In this document: one piece after another, positions 1-7,753 of the stretch
Numbering within the stretch: position 1 is the stretch's first letter
Layout of the letters: every line of letters begins with the position of its first letter
Origin: JAFAXD01 sp035472475
GTDB lineage: Bacteria > Pseudomonadota > Alphaproteobacteria > Rhizobiales > Xanthobacteraceae
Reading direction: 5' to 3'
DNA: 18,042 bases
Assembly (NCBI GenBank): GCA_035472475.1
Contig: DATIPA010000252.1
Coordinates: 1-18,042 of the forward strand
Notes under the pieces: model-generated
What the model saw: the letters and a program-made list of their open reading frames with translations, nothing else
Databases searched by the model: none
Told to the model about the DNA's origin: nothing
Translations under genes and position numbers: made by a program

Positions 1-372
1 GTCGGCGCCGAAGATCATCTGCGCGATCATCTGAAAGACGAGTGCGCAGCCGATCGCAGCCAGCAGTTGCTGCAACGTTGCCTGGCCGACAAAGCGGCGG
101 AACACCACCTGATATTGCACCGAGCCGATCAGCGCCATCGCCACAAAGCTTAGCGGGAGGATCAGGAGCGGATCGACGCCAAAATTCTTGGAGGCGATAA
201 CCCCGGCATACATCCCGTACATCACCAATTCGCCATGCGCGAAGTTGACGATGCGCATCACCCCGAATGCGAGACTCAAACCGATCGACAGCACGCCATA
301 GACGCCACCGACCAGGACGCCACTCAGGATCGCTTGCAGAGCCAGGAGGAGCGCAGCTTCGACGCCTTCCAT
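1..372 (-). CDS. livH: Branched-chain amino acid ABC transporter permease, LivH type (5' part only)
   Basis: The reverse strand encodes 124 residues of an inner-membrane permease, from ATG at 372 to the left window edge, with the frame still open. It begins MEGVEAALLL and carries the N-terminal LivH hallmark around residues 30-48 (GLSLAFGVMRIVNFAHGE), followed by hydrophobic spans. LivH pairs with LivM to form the channel of the high-affinity branched-chain amino acid (or amide/urea-like) uptake system; the periplasmic binding protein and ATPases are not in the window. Full-length members are about 290 residues, so roughly the first 40 percent is present. The frame is open back to a stop at 442-444 but contains no better start. 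The Shine-Dalgarno signal directly before ATG 372 is weak, while a much stronger one lies upstream of a mini-ORF at 377-442, so initiation may be coupled to it. The family call is firm; the substrate is not determinable. Confidence 0.85.
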   Translation of the reverse strand, partial: MEGVEAALLLALQAILSGVLVGGVYGVLSIGLSLAFGVMRIVNFAHGELVMYGMYAGVIASKNFGVDPLLILPLSFVAMALIGSVQYQVVFRRFVGQATLQQLLAAIGCALVFQMIAQMIFGAD

Positions 373-376
373 TCGA

Positions 377-442
377 TCAACTCGGATGCTGGGAGTCCAA
401 CCCGGCTGGCACGATGATGCGACAGTTGGCCCCCAACACCAT
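377..442 (-). CDS. Possible leader mini-ORF in front of livH (21 codons)
   Basis: On the minus strand a strong purine-rich ribosome-binding sequence (GGGAGGG, 447-453) stands four bases before an ATG at 442. This opens a 21-codon frame, MVLGANCRIIVPAGLDSQHPS, ending in TGA at 377-379. Only four bases separate that stop from the livH ATG, and the two frames differ. The layout would suit a leader peptide or translational coupling. No run of branched-chain codons typical of attenuators is present, although several V, L and I codons occur. It may equally be chance; there is no homology evidence. Confidence 0.25.
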   Translation of the reverse strand: MVLGANCRIIVPAGLDSQHPS

Positions 443-546
443 TATTCCCTCCCGAGCCGTGCTCGAATGCGCATCAGCCCGTTGTTCGCCGGGCCCTTGC
501 GCGAAGCATAGTGTCTGCACCGATGACGTAAAGCTTCTTCAGCCCG

Positions 547-1800
547 CTACCTAATTTTTTTTGTCGCAGCGGGCTGTGACCGTGCTTGCGACAGGATCAG
601 CGCCAGCACGCTGAGGTCTGCATGCCCATCCGGCACCCTGCCCGCCTTTGATTGCACGTCGCGGATGGCGTCGCGCAGGTCGAAATCGATGTGGCCTTGA
701 AAATCGGCGACGTTGTAGCCAAGCTGCGCAAGGCCGTGCTGCATGCTGATGCGTTGGGCGCGCGAAAGCTGCATGTCATGCGGCGGCCACGTCGCGCGGA
801 TGGGGCCTAGCCCACGCAATCGGTCAGCCAGTTGGGCAACCGCCAACGCGTACGCATCGGAATCGTTGTAGCGCTTGATCGCGATGAAATTGTCGGTGAC
901 GAGAAACGCCGGCCCACCGGCGCCGCCGGGGAAGAACAGAATGGCGTTGTAGCGGTCCGGCAGCGGACCGCCGTCGGCACGCCGCACGCCGAGCGCGGCC
1001 CATTCCTGAAACGAACCGTGGCTCCGCCGGTAGTCGAACCCAGGCGGGACCACGACTTCAAATCCCCACGGCATTCCGGGGGTCCATCCGTGGCCAATTA
1101 GATAGTGACTGATTGACGCGAGGACGTCAGGGACATTGGTCCAGATGTCGCGCTTTCCGTCCCCGGAAAAATCGACCGCCCATTGCAGAAAGCTCGAGGG
1201 CAGAAACTGACACTGCCCCATCGCGCCCGCCCATGAACCCAGCATCAGGTCGCGGGACACATGACCTTCCTGGAGGATCTGTAGCGCAGCCAGCAGTTCG
1301 TCGCGAAACATATCGTCCCGGTAATGCGCATGCGCAAGGGTTGCCAGCGAACGCACAACGTCCCACTGCGGCTTCTCGGCTCCGTAGTCGGACTCGGCGC
1401 CCCAGATGCTTAAAATCGTGAACCGATCGATCCCATACGTGCGTTCGACCGCTGCGAGGGTGTCGTTCCAGCGTGCCGCGCTGCGCTGTCCGGCCGCGAT
1501 GCGCGCTGGCCCGGCGAGCGAATTGATGTACGCCTCAAGCGGCTTGCCGTACTCGGGCTGGCGACGCGTCGCCGCGAGGACCCGCAGATCGGGCACAAGG
1601 CCGGCGAAGGCAGCCTCAAACGTGGCGCGACTGACGCCGCGTGATTGAACCTGCGGCCACAGATCCTCAACAAACGATTGAAAACCGCCGGTCGCGGCCG
1701 AATCGCCGGCAGCCCGGGCGACGTCCGGCACGACCGCCAGCGCCAGGATCAGCCAAAGGCGAGCGATGAGCCGTCCCGGGAATAGAGGTGTGCGAACCAT
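547..1800 (-). CDS. Lytic murein transglycosylase (MltB/SltB family) with C-terminal peptidoglycan-binding domain
   Basis: This 417-residue envelope enzyme cleaves the MurNAc-GlcNAc bond of peptidoglycan non-hydrolytically, giving 1,6-anhydro ends. Residues 1-30 form a Sec signal peptide (hydrophobic LWLILALAVV, AxA-like cleavage around VARA-A). There is no lipobox Cys, so it is probably soluble in the periplasm. The SLT_2 domain spans about 38-335: IWGAESDYG places the catalytic Glu at residue 136, and the family signature SWAGAMGQCQFLPSSF follows at 189-204, with DFSGDGKRDIW at 210-220. Residues about 345-405 resemble a PG_binding_1 helical repeat. The last codons contain an A8 run (555-562 on the plus strand). 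ATG at 1800 is the only sensible start, and the gene diverges from the cyclase gene. The paralogue name (mltB, sltB, mltF-like) cannot be settled from sequence alone. Confidence 0.9.
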   Translation of the reverse strand: MVRTPLFPGRLIARLWLILALAVVPDVARAAGDSAATGGFQSFVEDLWPQVQSRGVSRATFEAAFAGLVPDLRVLAATRRQPEYGKPLEAYINSLAGPARIAAGQRSAARWNDTLAAVERTYGIDRFTILSIWGAESDYGAEKPQWDVVRSLATLAHAHYRDDMFRDELLAALQILQEGHVSRDLMLGSWAGAMGQCQFLPSSFLQWAVDFSGDGKRDIWTNVPDVLASISHYLIGHGWTPGMPWGFEVVVPPGFDYRRSHGSFQEWAALGVRRADGGPLPDRYNAILFFPGGAGGPAFLVTDNFIAIKRYNDSDAYALAVAQLADRLRGLGPIRATWPPHDMQLSRAQRISMQHGLAQLGYNVADFQGHIDFDLRDAIRDVQSKAGRVPDGHADLSVLALILSQARSQPAATKKIR

Positions 1801-1834
1801 CTCCGGCCGTCACGGACGTACAAAACGCGCCCCA

Positions 1835-1847
1835 TTTCCGACGGAAA
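1835..1847. promoter_or_regulatory. Small perfect dyad between divergent transglycosylase and cyclase genes
   Basis: TTTCCGACGGAAA is a 6-bp inverted repeat around one base. It lies 35 bp before the transglycosylase ATG and about 50 bp before the preferred cyclase start. Its position in a shared divergent promoter region suggests an operator, but the repeat is short and no cognate regulator is evident. Confidence 0.2.
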
Positions 1848-1898
1848 ATGTGGCATCATGGCGTCGGCACGATGGTTGCTGATGGCTTGGACCGTGTG

Positions 1899-3239
1899 AT
1901 GCCTGACGAACCGTCTTCAATACTTGAGCGCAAGCTGGCAACGATCCTGTCGGCGGACGTTGCGGGCTACAGCCGCCTCATGGCGGAAGATGAGGAACAA
2001 ACGCTCCGCATCTTCCGGGGCCATCGCGAAGTGTTCGACTCCGTGGTCGCGATGCACCGCGGGCGCATTTTCAACACGGCCGGCGACGCGATCTTGGCCG
2101 AGTTTCCGAGCGCGGTTGAGGCCGTTCGCTGCGCCACCGAAATTCAAACCGCCTTGCGCACGCGCAATGATCAGATTCCCGAACAACGACAGGTGAAGTT
2201 TCGCATCGGGGTGAACCTCGGCGATGTGATGGTGCAAGGCGGCGACCTGCTCGGCGACGGCGTCAATGTGGCGGCGCGCCTGCAGGCAGCCGCCGAGCCT
2301 GGTGGCATCTGCATCTCGGGCAGTGTCTACGATCAGATCCGCAACAAGCTCTCCTTGTCGTTCCGATCGTTGGGCGAGCGCACTTTCAAGAATATCCCAC
2401 AACCTGTCCGTACCTTTTCCATCGCCGAAACCGAAGATCATGGAGCGTTGCCGGTTCGTAAGCGCAGCCTCGGGAAGATCTACAGATGGGCGGCGGCGGC
2501 GGTCCTGGTCATTCTGATCGCGGGCGGCGGCTATTGGGCCTATTCGCACTATCAGCGCGGGATAACCGAGGCGCGGCGTGAAGCCAGGGCCGCCGCGGAG
2601 CGCGCCCAGATCCGCGCGCAGGTCGAAGACGCGTTGGCGCGCGAGGCGCGGGTGGCGCGCGAGGCCGAAGTTGCCAACGACCAGGCCGCGGCCGACGCGC
2701 GCCGGCGCGACGTTGAAGCACGCAGGGCCGCCGAGATGCAACGTCTCGGCGCGACCGCGGGGTCGAGCGATTCCGTCCCGGCCGACGACAGCGTCCGCAC
2801 CGCCGCGGTCGCTCCGCCCGCCTCCTCCGGAGGCCCACCGGGCGCCCCCGCGTCGGTGGGTGCGGTTGCCGGCACAACGGTTTCCCCTGGCGTCCCTCGC
2901 CCAACGGGCGCGAGTGCTGACGATGGCATGTACGCCGGTCCGGTCTGTTGGGGCGATGGTCCCCGCGGCGACCCGGCGCGCTGCTTTCGCGCGCAAGCTG
3001 CCGTCTCGCACGGAAAAATTACTGGCCAATGGCCAGGACGCGATCCGGGCGTGACGATGTATATGTGGGGCGACGTATCACCGGCGGGCGACGTCTCCAT
3101 CCGAATGCAGACGCGCAGAGCCGACGGCTATCCGATGGCCACCGTGAACCTGACCGGAACCCTGCGGGACGGTCGCCTGGATGCGACCGGTGCCTTTGCG
3201 AATGGTCGATCTGCGCAGCTCAACTGGCGCAAAAACTGA
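1899..3239 (+). CDS. Class III adenylate/guanylate cyclase, single-pass membrane protein with periplasmic C-terminal domain
   Basis: The 446-residue product has an N-terminal class III cyclase catalytic domain at about 10-178. Metal-binding Asp residues are D20 (ILSADVAGYSRLM) and D63 (NTAGDAILAEF), and the transition-state Asn/Arg pair is N123/R127 (GDGVNVAARL). The position usually held by the adenine-selecting Lys is Asn 59. One membrane helix follows at about 196-215, then an Ala/Arg/Glu-rich coiled-coil-like stretch (222-290), a Pro/Ala-rich linker, and a C-terminal domain of about 100 residues with two Cys that I do not recognise beyond its occurrence in rhizobial cyclases. With the catalytic part in the cytoplasm, that tail would be periplasmic. 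The frame is open from GTG 1788, but that start would overlap the divergent mltB-type gene. ATG 1899 best fits family N-termini; ATG 1848 and 1872 are alternatives. The product is presumably cAMP. Confidence 0.85.
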   Translation: MPDEPSSILERKLATILSADVAGYSRLMAEDEEQTLRIFRGHREVFDSVVAMHRGRIFNTAGDAILAEFPSAVEAVRCATEIQTALRTRNDQIPEQRQVKFRIGVNLGDVMVQGGDLLGDGVNVAARLQAAAEPGGICISGSVYDQIRNKLSLSFRSLGERTFKNIPQPVRTFSIAETEDHGALPVRKRSLGKIYRWAAAAVLVILIAGGGYWAYSHYQRGITEARREARAAAERAQIRAQVEDALAREARVAREAEVANDQAAADARRRDVEARRAAEMQRLGATAGSSDSVPADDSVRTAAVAPPASSGGPPGAPASVGAVAGTTVSPGVPRPTGASADDGMYAGPVCWGDGPRGDPARCFRAQAAVSHGKITGQWPGRDPGVTMYMWGDVSPAGDVSIRMQTRRADGYPMATVNLTGTLRDGRLDATGAFANGRSAQLNWRKN

Positions 3240-3262
3240 CGCTTGCAGCTGAATCCTAGGGC

Positions 3263-3283
3263 GGCGCAATTTTTCTTTGCGCC
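3263..3283. terminator. Stem-loop between convergent cyclase and LLM genes, possible terminator
   Basis: GGCGCAA and TTGCGCC form a 7-bp stem around a T-rich 7-base loop, 24 bp after the cyclase stop, in the gap where two convergent genes end. No clean T tract follows on either strand, so intrinsic termination is only a possibility. The rest of the 198-bp gap (3240-3437) shows nothing recognisable. Confidence 0.3.
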
Positions 3284-3437
3284 ATCATCCCGCTGTTCTC
3301 TTGTTTGAGGGTGTCCTTTTCACACCTGCCTACGCCCGGCGGAGCATTACGCGTCGGACCGATCCGGACGTCGCGCAGGCGGGAAACCGGTTCCCACCCA
3401 GCATCAAGTGCGGGGCAGGCTTTTTGCGGGACGCGCT

Positions 3438-4454
3438 CTAAGCGGCGCGTTTCACCCGTGGCATCACCTGCTCGGCGAACAGTTCGATTGAGCGGGCGCT
3501 TTGTTCGTGTGAGAGACTGCCGAACGCCAAGCGGCAGAGCAGATAGTTGATGCCGCTCTTCTCAATCTGGTCGGCGACCATGTCGCGCACCGTTTGCGGA
3601 GAGCCGACGATGCAAAAGCTGCGGCGGATGAGGTCGTCGAACTCGGGTGGATATCCCGCGCCGGGCGGCGTCTGTCCCTTCTCGCGCCAAAGCTTGGAGA
3701 AGTTGGCGTACCACGTTTCGTAAGCCGGCTTGGCGATGCGGTAGGCTTCCGCGTCCGTGTCGGCGACCACGATATGACGGTTCACGCCCAGAAATGGAAT
3801 GTCCTGCGGCGCGCCCCCGGCCTTGCTCCATTCTTCCCGATAGCGATCCGTCATGACGCGCACCTGGCTGGTCGTGCCGTTGCACACCATGTTGATCTTG
3901 TTGAGCGCCGCATGGCGAGTGTGGTCGGGATTACCCATCCCGAGCCAGAGCGGCGGATGCGGTAGCTGCACCGGTACAAGCTCGATCGGCACGTCGTCGA
4001 AGTGAAAGTGCTCCCCGTGGTGCGTGAGGCGCTTTTGCGAAAACGCCTTCATGATGATTGCACTTGCCTCCTGGTAGATCGATTGCGCCCGCGCCGGATC
4101 CGCCCCGAAATAGGCAAGCTCGATCGGGGAAATGCCCTTCCCCATGCCGAGTTCGAGCCGCCCGCCGCTCATCTGGTCAAGCATGCAGATTTCTTCGTAC
4201 GCGCGCAGCGGGCTCTGGAGCGTCAGAATATAAACCAGCGGGCCGAATCGCAGCCGCTTGGTGCGCTGCGCGACGGCGGCCAGAAACACCGCCGGTGACG
4301 GCGCCATACCGAGCGGTGTGGCGTGATGTTCGGCGAGATGAAAGGCGTGAAATCCGCTGCGGTCATAGGCCTCGATCAGCCGAAGCCGGCTCTCGTACTG
4401 TTCCCAGAGCGGCTGCCCACCGTTATCCATGTGATCGAAGACACCGTATTTCAT
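3438..4454 (-). CDS. LLM-class (bacterial luciferase-like) flavin-dependent oxidoreductase
   Basis: This is a 338-residue cytosolic TIM-barrel flavoprotein of the luciferase-like monooxygenase family, which uses reduced FMN (usually supplied by a separate reductase) to oxygenate an organic substrate. N-terminal MKYGVFDHMDN, then FHLAEHHATPLGMAPSP at about 38-54, LVYILTLQSPLRAYEE at about 73-88 and the phosphate-binding-like GGRLELGMGKG at about 96-106 are typical. The C-terminal barrel strands (IVGSPQTVRDMVADQ) are also present, so the gene is complete. The start is chosen at 4454 because GAGGAAGG (4460-4467 on the plus strand) sits at ideal spacing; the frame extends upstream to 4538 without support. 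The gene is a lone unit converging on the cyclase. Substrate class cannot be told from this subfamily. Confidence 0.88.
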   Translation of the reverse strand: MKYGVFDHMDNGGQPLWEQYESRLRLIEAYDRSGFHAFHLAEHHATPLGMAPSPAVFLAAVAQRTKRLRFGPLVYILTLQSPLRAYEEICMLDQMSGGRLELGMGKGISPIELAYFGADPARAQSIYQEASAIIMKAFSQKRLTHHGEHFHFDDVPIELVPVQLPHPPLWLGMGNPDHTRHAALNKINMVCNGTTSQVRVMTDRYREEWSKAGGAPQDIPFLGVNRHIVVADTDAEAYRIAKPAYETWYANFSKLWREKGQTPPGAGYPPEFDDLIRRSFCIVGSPQTVRDMVADQIEKSGINYLLCRLAFGSLSHEQSARSIELFAEQVMPRVKRAA

Positions 4455-4459
4455 TGAGC

Positions 4460-4467
4460 CCTTCCTC
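4460..4467 (-). promoter_or_regulatory. Ribosome-binding site fixing the LLM gene start
   Basis: GAGGAAGG on the minus strand precedes ATG 4454 by five bases. It rules in the short start and against the upstream in-frame ATG at 4538. Confidence 0.7.
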
Positions 4468-4589
4468 GCGTCGTAGCGACACTTGATAGCAAGCGCCGTA
4501 TCGTCGGCACAGCTAATCAACGAGATATTTTCTCGCACGCATGGCAGCCCAGCACGATCCGAACTCGGGACGGTGTCGTGTTTGGCCGG

Positions 4590-7238
4590 CTATGCGGCGT
4601 CCGGCACGGTTGGACCGTGTGCGGTCGAACGGCCGATCAGATAGGCATACTGCTCGATTGGACTTGGGCGACCGAACAAGTGCCCCTGCACTTCGTCGCA
4701 CCCCTCGCTCGCCAAGAAGCCAAGCTGATCTTCGGTCTCGACGCCCTCGGCGACGACCGGAAGCTTCAAGCCATGTGCGAGCGCAATGATTCCACGAATG
4801 ATTGAAGCCGATTGTTGCGTGCCGTCGAGTTTAGACACGAACGAACGATCGATCTTGATTTTATCGATCGGGAACGACTGCAAATAGGACAATGACGAGT
4901 AGCCGGTTCCGAAGTCGTCCAACGCAATATGTACCCCAAGCACCTTGAGCTCGCGTAGAATCGACATGGCACGATCGTGATCGTGTATCAATGCGCCTTC
5001 GGTAATCTCCAGCTCGAGCCGGGCCGGCGTCAGCCCTGTGTCGGACAGTATCTGCTGGACGAGCTCGGCGAGGTTCCCCTGGCGGAACTGAACCGGCGAC
5101 AGGTTGACCGACAGTTGCACAGGCTTGGGCCATGACGCTGCTTCCCGGCAGGCCTCGCGCAGCACCCACGCCCCGATCGTGAAAATCAAGCCGCTGTCTT
5201 CGGCCAGTGGAATGAACGTCGCGGGAGAGATCAGGCCTCGGGTTGGATGTTGCCATCGCAACAACGCTTCAAATCCAACCAGGCGGCGAGCGATGGAGAG
5301 TTGCGGCTGGTAGTTGATGAAGAGCTCGCGCGGGACCGCGGACCGCATGTCGCGTTGAAGCGCCCTCGCCTCCCGCAGACGCATATCGGTCGCGCCGTCA
5401 AAGAACCGCACGGCTCCGCGGCCGTCGGCCTTTGCGCGTTGGAGAGCGGCGTCCGCGTTCGCCATCAACGACGCAACGTCGCCACCGTCGCTGGGGAATA
5501 CGGCAACGCCGATGCTTGCACCAAGCTGGATGGAATGTTCGGCGATCGAAATCTCACTTTCGATCGACTCGCGCAGGCGCTCCGCCAATGACTCGGCACC
5601 TGACGGCTGCGGGCCATCGATGACGAACGTGAACTCGTCGCCGCCGCTGCGCGCCAGATAGGCGCCGTCCGCTGCTACCCGAAAGCGATCCGCGACCGCG
5701 CGCAGTGCGTCATCTCCGACGCTCTGTCCAAACAGATCGTTCGCTTCCTTGAAACGGTCGAGATCGAGCCGCAGCACCGCCAGGGATTCCCCGGCAGCGC
5801 CGGCTTCTCCCAGCGCGGTCTCCAGGTGCTTCTGCAGAGCCGCGCCGTGCGACAGATCCGTGAGCTGATCATGCTCTGCCAAATAAGCAAGGCGCGCCTC
5901 CGCCGCCTTGCGATCGGTTACATCCTCGACAACACCGATGATGTATTTGGGACGGCCGTCGGCACGAAGCACGATTCGTGTGCTGTTGACCACGCGCGTG
6001 CCATTTCCGAGTGTTTCAATCAGCATCTCGTCGAGGTATGACTGGTCCCGCTCCAGTACCTCGCGGTCATTGGCCATGACGGCGTCAGCCGCGGGCTTGG
6101 CGAGAACGTCGTACGTGGTCTTGCCAAGCAGGGCCTCGCGGGTCATGCCCAGCAGTTTTTCAGTTGAACGATTGACCAGGACGTAACGGAAGTCGTCGGC
6201 GTTCTTCACAATGATCGCTACCGGAATGTTTTCAACGATCGTGTCCAGAAATTCCCGGGTTTCGCGCATCCTTCCTTCCGCCCGGTTGCGTTCCGTAACG
6301 TCGAAGATCGCGCCCAGCAGCGCTGGCCGCCCCTCGTAGGTTAGGCGCTTCGCGAACACCTCGACATCGATCATTGTTCCGTCGGCTTTGAAATGTCGCC
6401 GCGAGGGGCCTGTGCGTGCATCGGCGGGCCGGGCCGTCGCCATTGCTCGAGCCTCCTCACGGTCCTCCAGTGGGCGGATGTCGAGGGTACTCATGGTCAG
6501 GAATTGCTCGCGACTGTGCCCGTAGTGATCGATCGCCGCATCGTTGACCGCAAGGAATCGCCGGCTCGCCTCGTCCAAAACCCACATCGGAACGGGGTTA
6601 TGCTCGAACAGCAGCCGAAATGACGCTTCGCGCTGTTTCAGCTCCGTCACATCGAAACGTACCCCGATGATGCCGCCGTCCGCGGTACGCTGTTCCTCGG
6701 CCCGCACCCATCGATCGTCCGGAAGTTGTTGCTCAAGACTGCTGCGCGACAGGTTGTGCAGCGCGAGCCGCTCGGCAACGAACTGCTTTTCCCGGCCGCG
6801 CGCGGCGGGGTACTGCCCGTGCGCGACGCCGTCCCATAGAACGTCCTCAAATCGCGTCCCGGCGGTTATGTTGTTGGTGGCCGGATACATCTCGGCGTAA
6901 CGGCGGTTCCACATGACCAGCCGGTCGTCGGCATCAAACAGCACCAGCCCTTCCGGGACGGCGTCAAAAGCATCGCGCAGACGTTGGTGCGCGAGTTGGG
7001 CCTCCGACTTTGCGCGCTCTGCCTCGGCCCGCGCGGTTTCGAGCGCCAGTTCGGCGATGCGCCGATTGGTGACGTCTTCGTGCGTCGTAACCCATCCGCC
7101 TCCGGGAATTGGATGGTTCAACGCATGTATGAAACGGCCGGAGCGGGTTTCAATCAGCCAAGTCGTGGTCTGCCCCTTGGCGATACCGGCGAGAATATCG
7201 CGGGCATATTGTTCGGGGTTCTCGGTCAGTGACCCCAC
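4590..7238 (-). CDS. PAS-PAS-PAS-GGDEF-EAL c-di-GMP protein, main 3' part of a frameshifted gene
   Basis: The open frame (GTG 7238, 882 residues) encodes the C-terminal half of a first PAS domain (1-60), a helical linker, PAS-like domains at about 85-202, 203-320 and 325-445, then GGDEF (450-615) and EAL (625-870). GGDEF is intact at 532-536 with metal and substrate residues (LDLDRF, AND, SVGDD). However, the usual DxLTGLxNR motif has become DQLTDLSHG, and there is no RxxD inhibitory site before GGDEF. The EAL domain keeps E657-A-L, VNLS, EITE, DDFGTG, K793/K795 and AEGVE, so c-di-GMP phosphodiesterase activity is plausible. The GTG start is probably not the natural one: the fragment at 7150-7698 supplies the membrane part and first half-PAS in another frame. 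Removing one C near 7244-7245 would restore a 1035-residue protein. It lies 55 bp behind a paralogue. Confidence 0.8.
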   Translation of the reverse strand: MGSLTENPEQYARDILAGIAKGQTTTWLIETRSGRFIHALNHPIPGGGWVTTHEDVTNRRIAELALETARAEAERAKSEAQLAHQRLRDAFDAVPEGLVLFDADDRLVMWNRRYAEMYPATNNITAGTRFEDVLWDGVAHGQYPAARGREKQFVAERLALHNLSRSSLEQQLPDDRWVRAEEQRTADGGIIGVRFDVTELKQREASFRLLFEHNPVPMWVLDEASRRFLAVNDAAIDHYGHSREQFLTMSTLDIRPLEDREEARAMATARPADARTGPSRRHFKADGTMIDVEVFAKRLTYEGRPALLGAIFDVTERNRAEGRMRETREFLDTIVENIPVAIIVKNADDFRYVLVNRSTEKLLGMTREALLGKTTYDVLAKPAADAVMANDREVLERDQSYLDEMLIETLGNGTRVVNSTRIVLRADGRPKYIIGVVEDVTDRKAAEARLAYLAEHDQLTDLSHGAALQKHLETALGEAGAAGESLAVLRLDLDRFKEANDLFGQSVGDDALRAVADRFRVAADGAYLARSGGDEFTFVIDGPQPSGAESLAERLRESIESEISIAEHSIQLGASIGVAVFPSDGGDVASLMANADAALQRAKADGRGAVRFFDGATDMRLREARALQRDMRSAVPRELFINYQPQLSIARRLVGFEALLRWQHPTRGLISPATFIPLAEDSGLIFTIGAWVLREACREAASWPKPVQLSVNLSPVQFRQGNLAELVQQILSDTGLTPARLELEITEGALIHDHDRAMSILRELKVLGVHIALDDFGTGYSSLSYLQSFPIDKIKIDRSFVSKLDGTQQSASIIRGIIALAHGLKLPVVAEGVETEDQLGFLASEGCDEVQGHLFGRPSPIEQYAYLIGRSTAHGPTVPDAA

Positions 7239-7698
7239 GTCCTGGACGATGCCGCAGGAGCTCCAGCAGGGTACATCCGGGTTTGACGACCGCCGGCGAC
7301 AATCCGTACATATTTATGTACGACCGGTTGCATAAGACGATCCTCGCGTCCGCATCGAACATGCAGAGACCCTGCGAAATGTTGTTCATCGCAAGGTCGA
7401 GCGCGAACTCGCGTTGCCGCTCGCGTTCCCGTTGGCGACGGGTCCGCGCCGCCCAGGCGGCGGCCACAAACACGGTCCAGATGACGGCGACAAGGAATAG
7501 GACGACCGCGATGGCGAGGACCGCCAGCTCTCCGGCGTTGAACGACAAGTGCGGAGCAGCCGACGGATCGACGGCTATACCGGCCGCGAGCGCTGAATTG
7601 ACCCCGACCCCGCCAAGCATCAGCAACAAGAGCGATCGACGCGATCGGCGCCATCGAGTCGATCCGGAACGCGATAAGCAGCGCCAGGGCTGCGTCAT
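7150..7698 (-). pseudogene. N-terminal membrane and PAS fragment of the same GGDEF-EAL gene, cut off by a frameshift
   Basis: From ATG 7698, with a clear ribosome site (GAGGTG, five bases upstream), this frame encodes two hydrophobic segments (about 22-42 and 58-82), a basic helix and the first half of a PAS_7-like domain (NNISQGLCMFDADARIVLCN, then VVKPGCTLLELLRHR). After residue 151 the reading turns to nonsense (PGRGVTDREP...) and stops at 7150. The paralogue at 7754-10483 continues the same motif as HRQDVGLFKGDP. Here the DNA reads CATCGTCCAGGACGTG, where deleting one C gives HRQDVGSLTENP, joining exactly to the frame at 4590-7238. So this is the 5' end of one gene, either a true frameshift mutation or a sequence error. 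Confidence 0.85.
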
Positions 7699-7753
7699 AT
7701 CGGCACCTCAGTGGGATAACACCGCAGGCGCGCAGCGGCGTCCCACAATTCCA

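Noticed and set aside
555..562. A8/T8 run at the end of the transglycosylase gene as a phase-variation tract
   Set aside because: Slippage would change only the last few codons after the final domain, so no regulatory effect is expected.
1917..3029. 370-codon minus-strand open frame
   Set aside because: It is antisense to the class III cyclase, whose catalytic motifs are clear.
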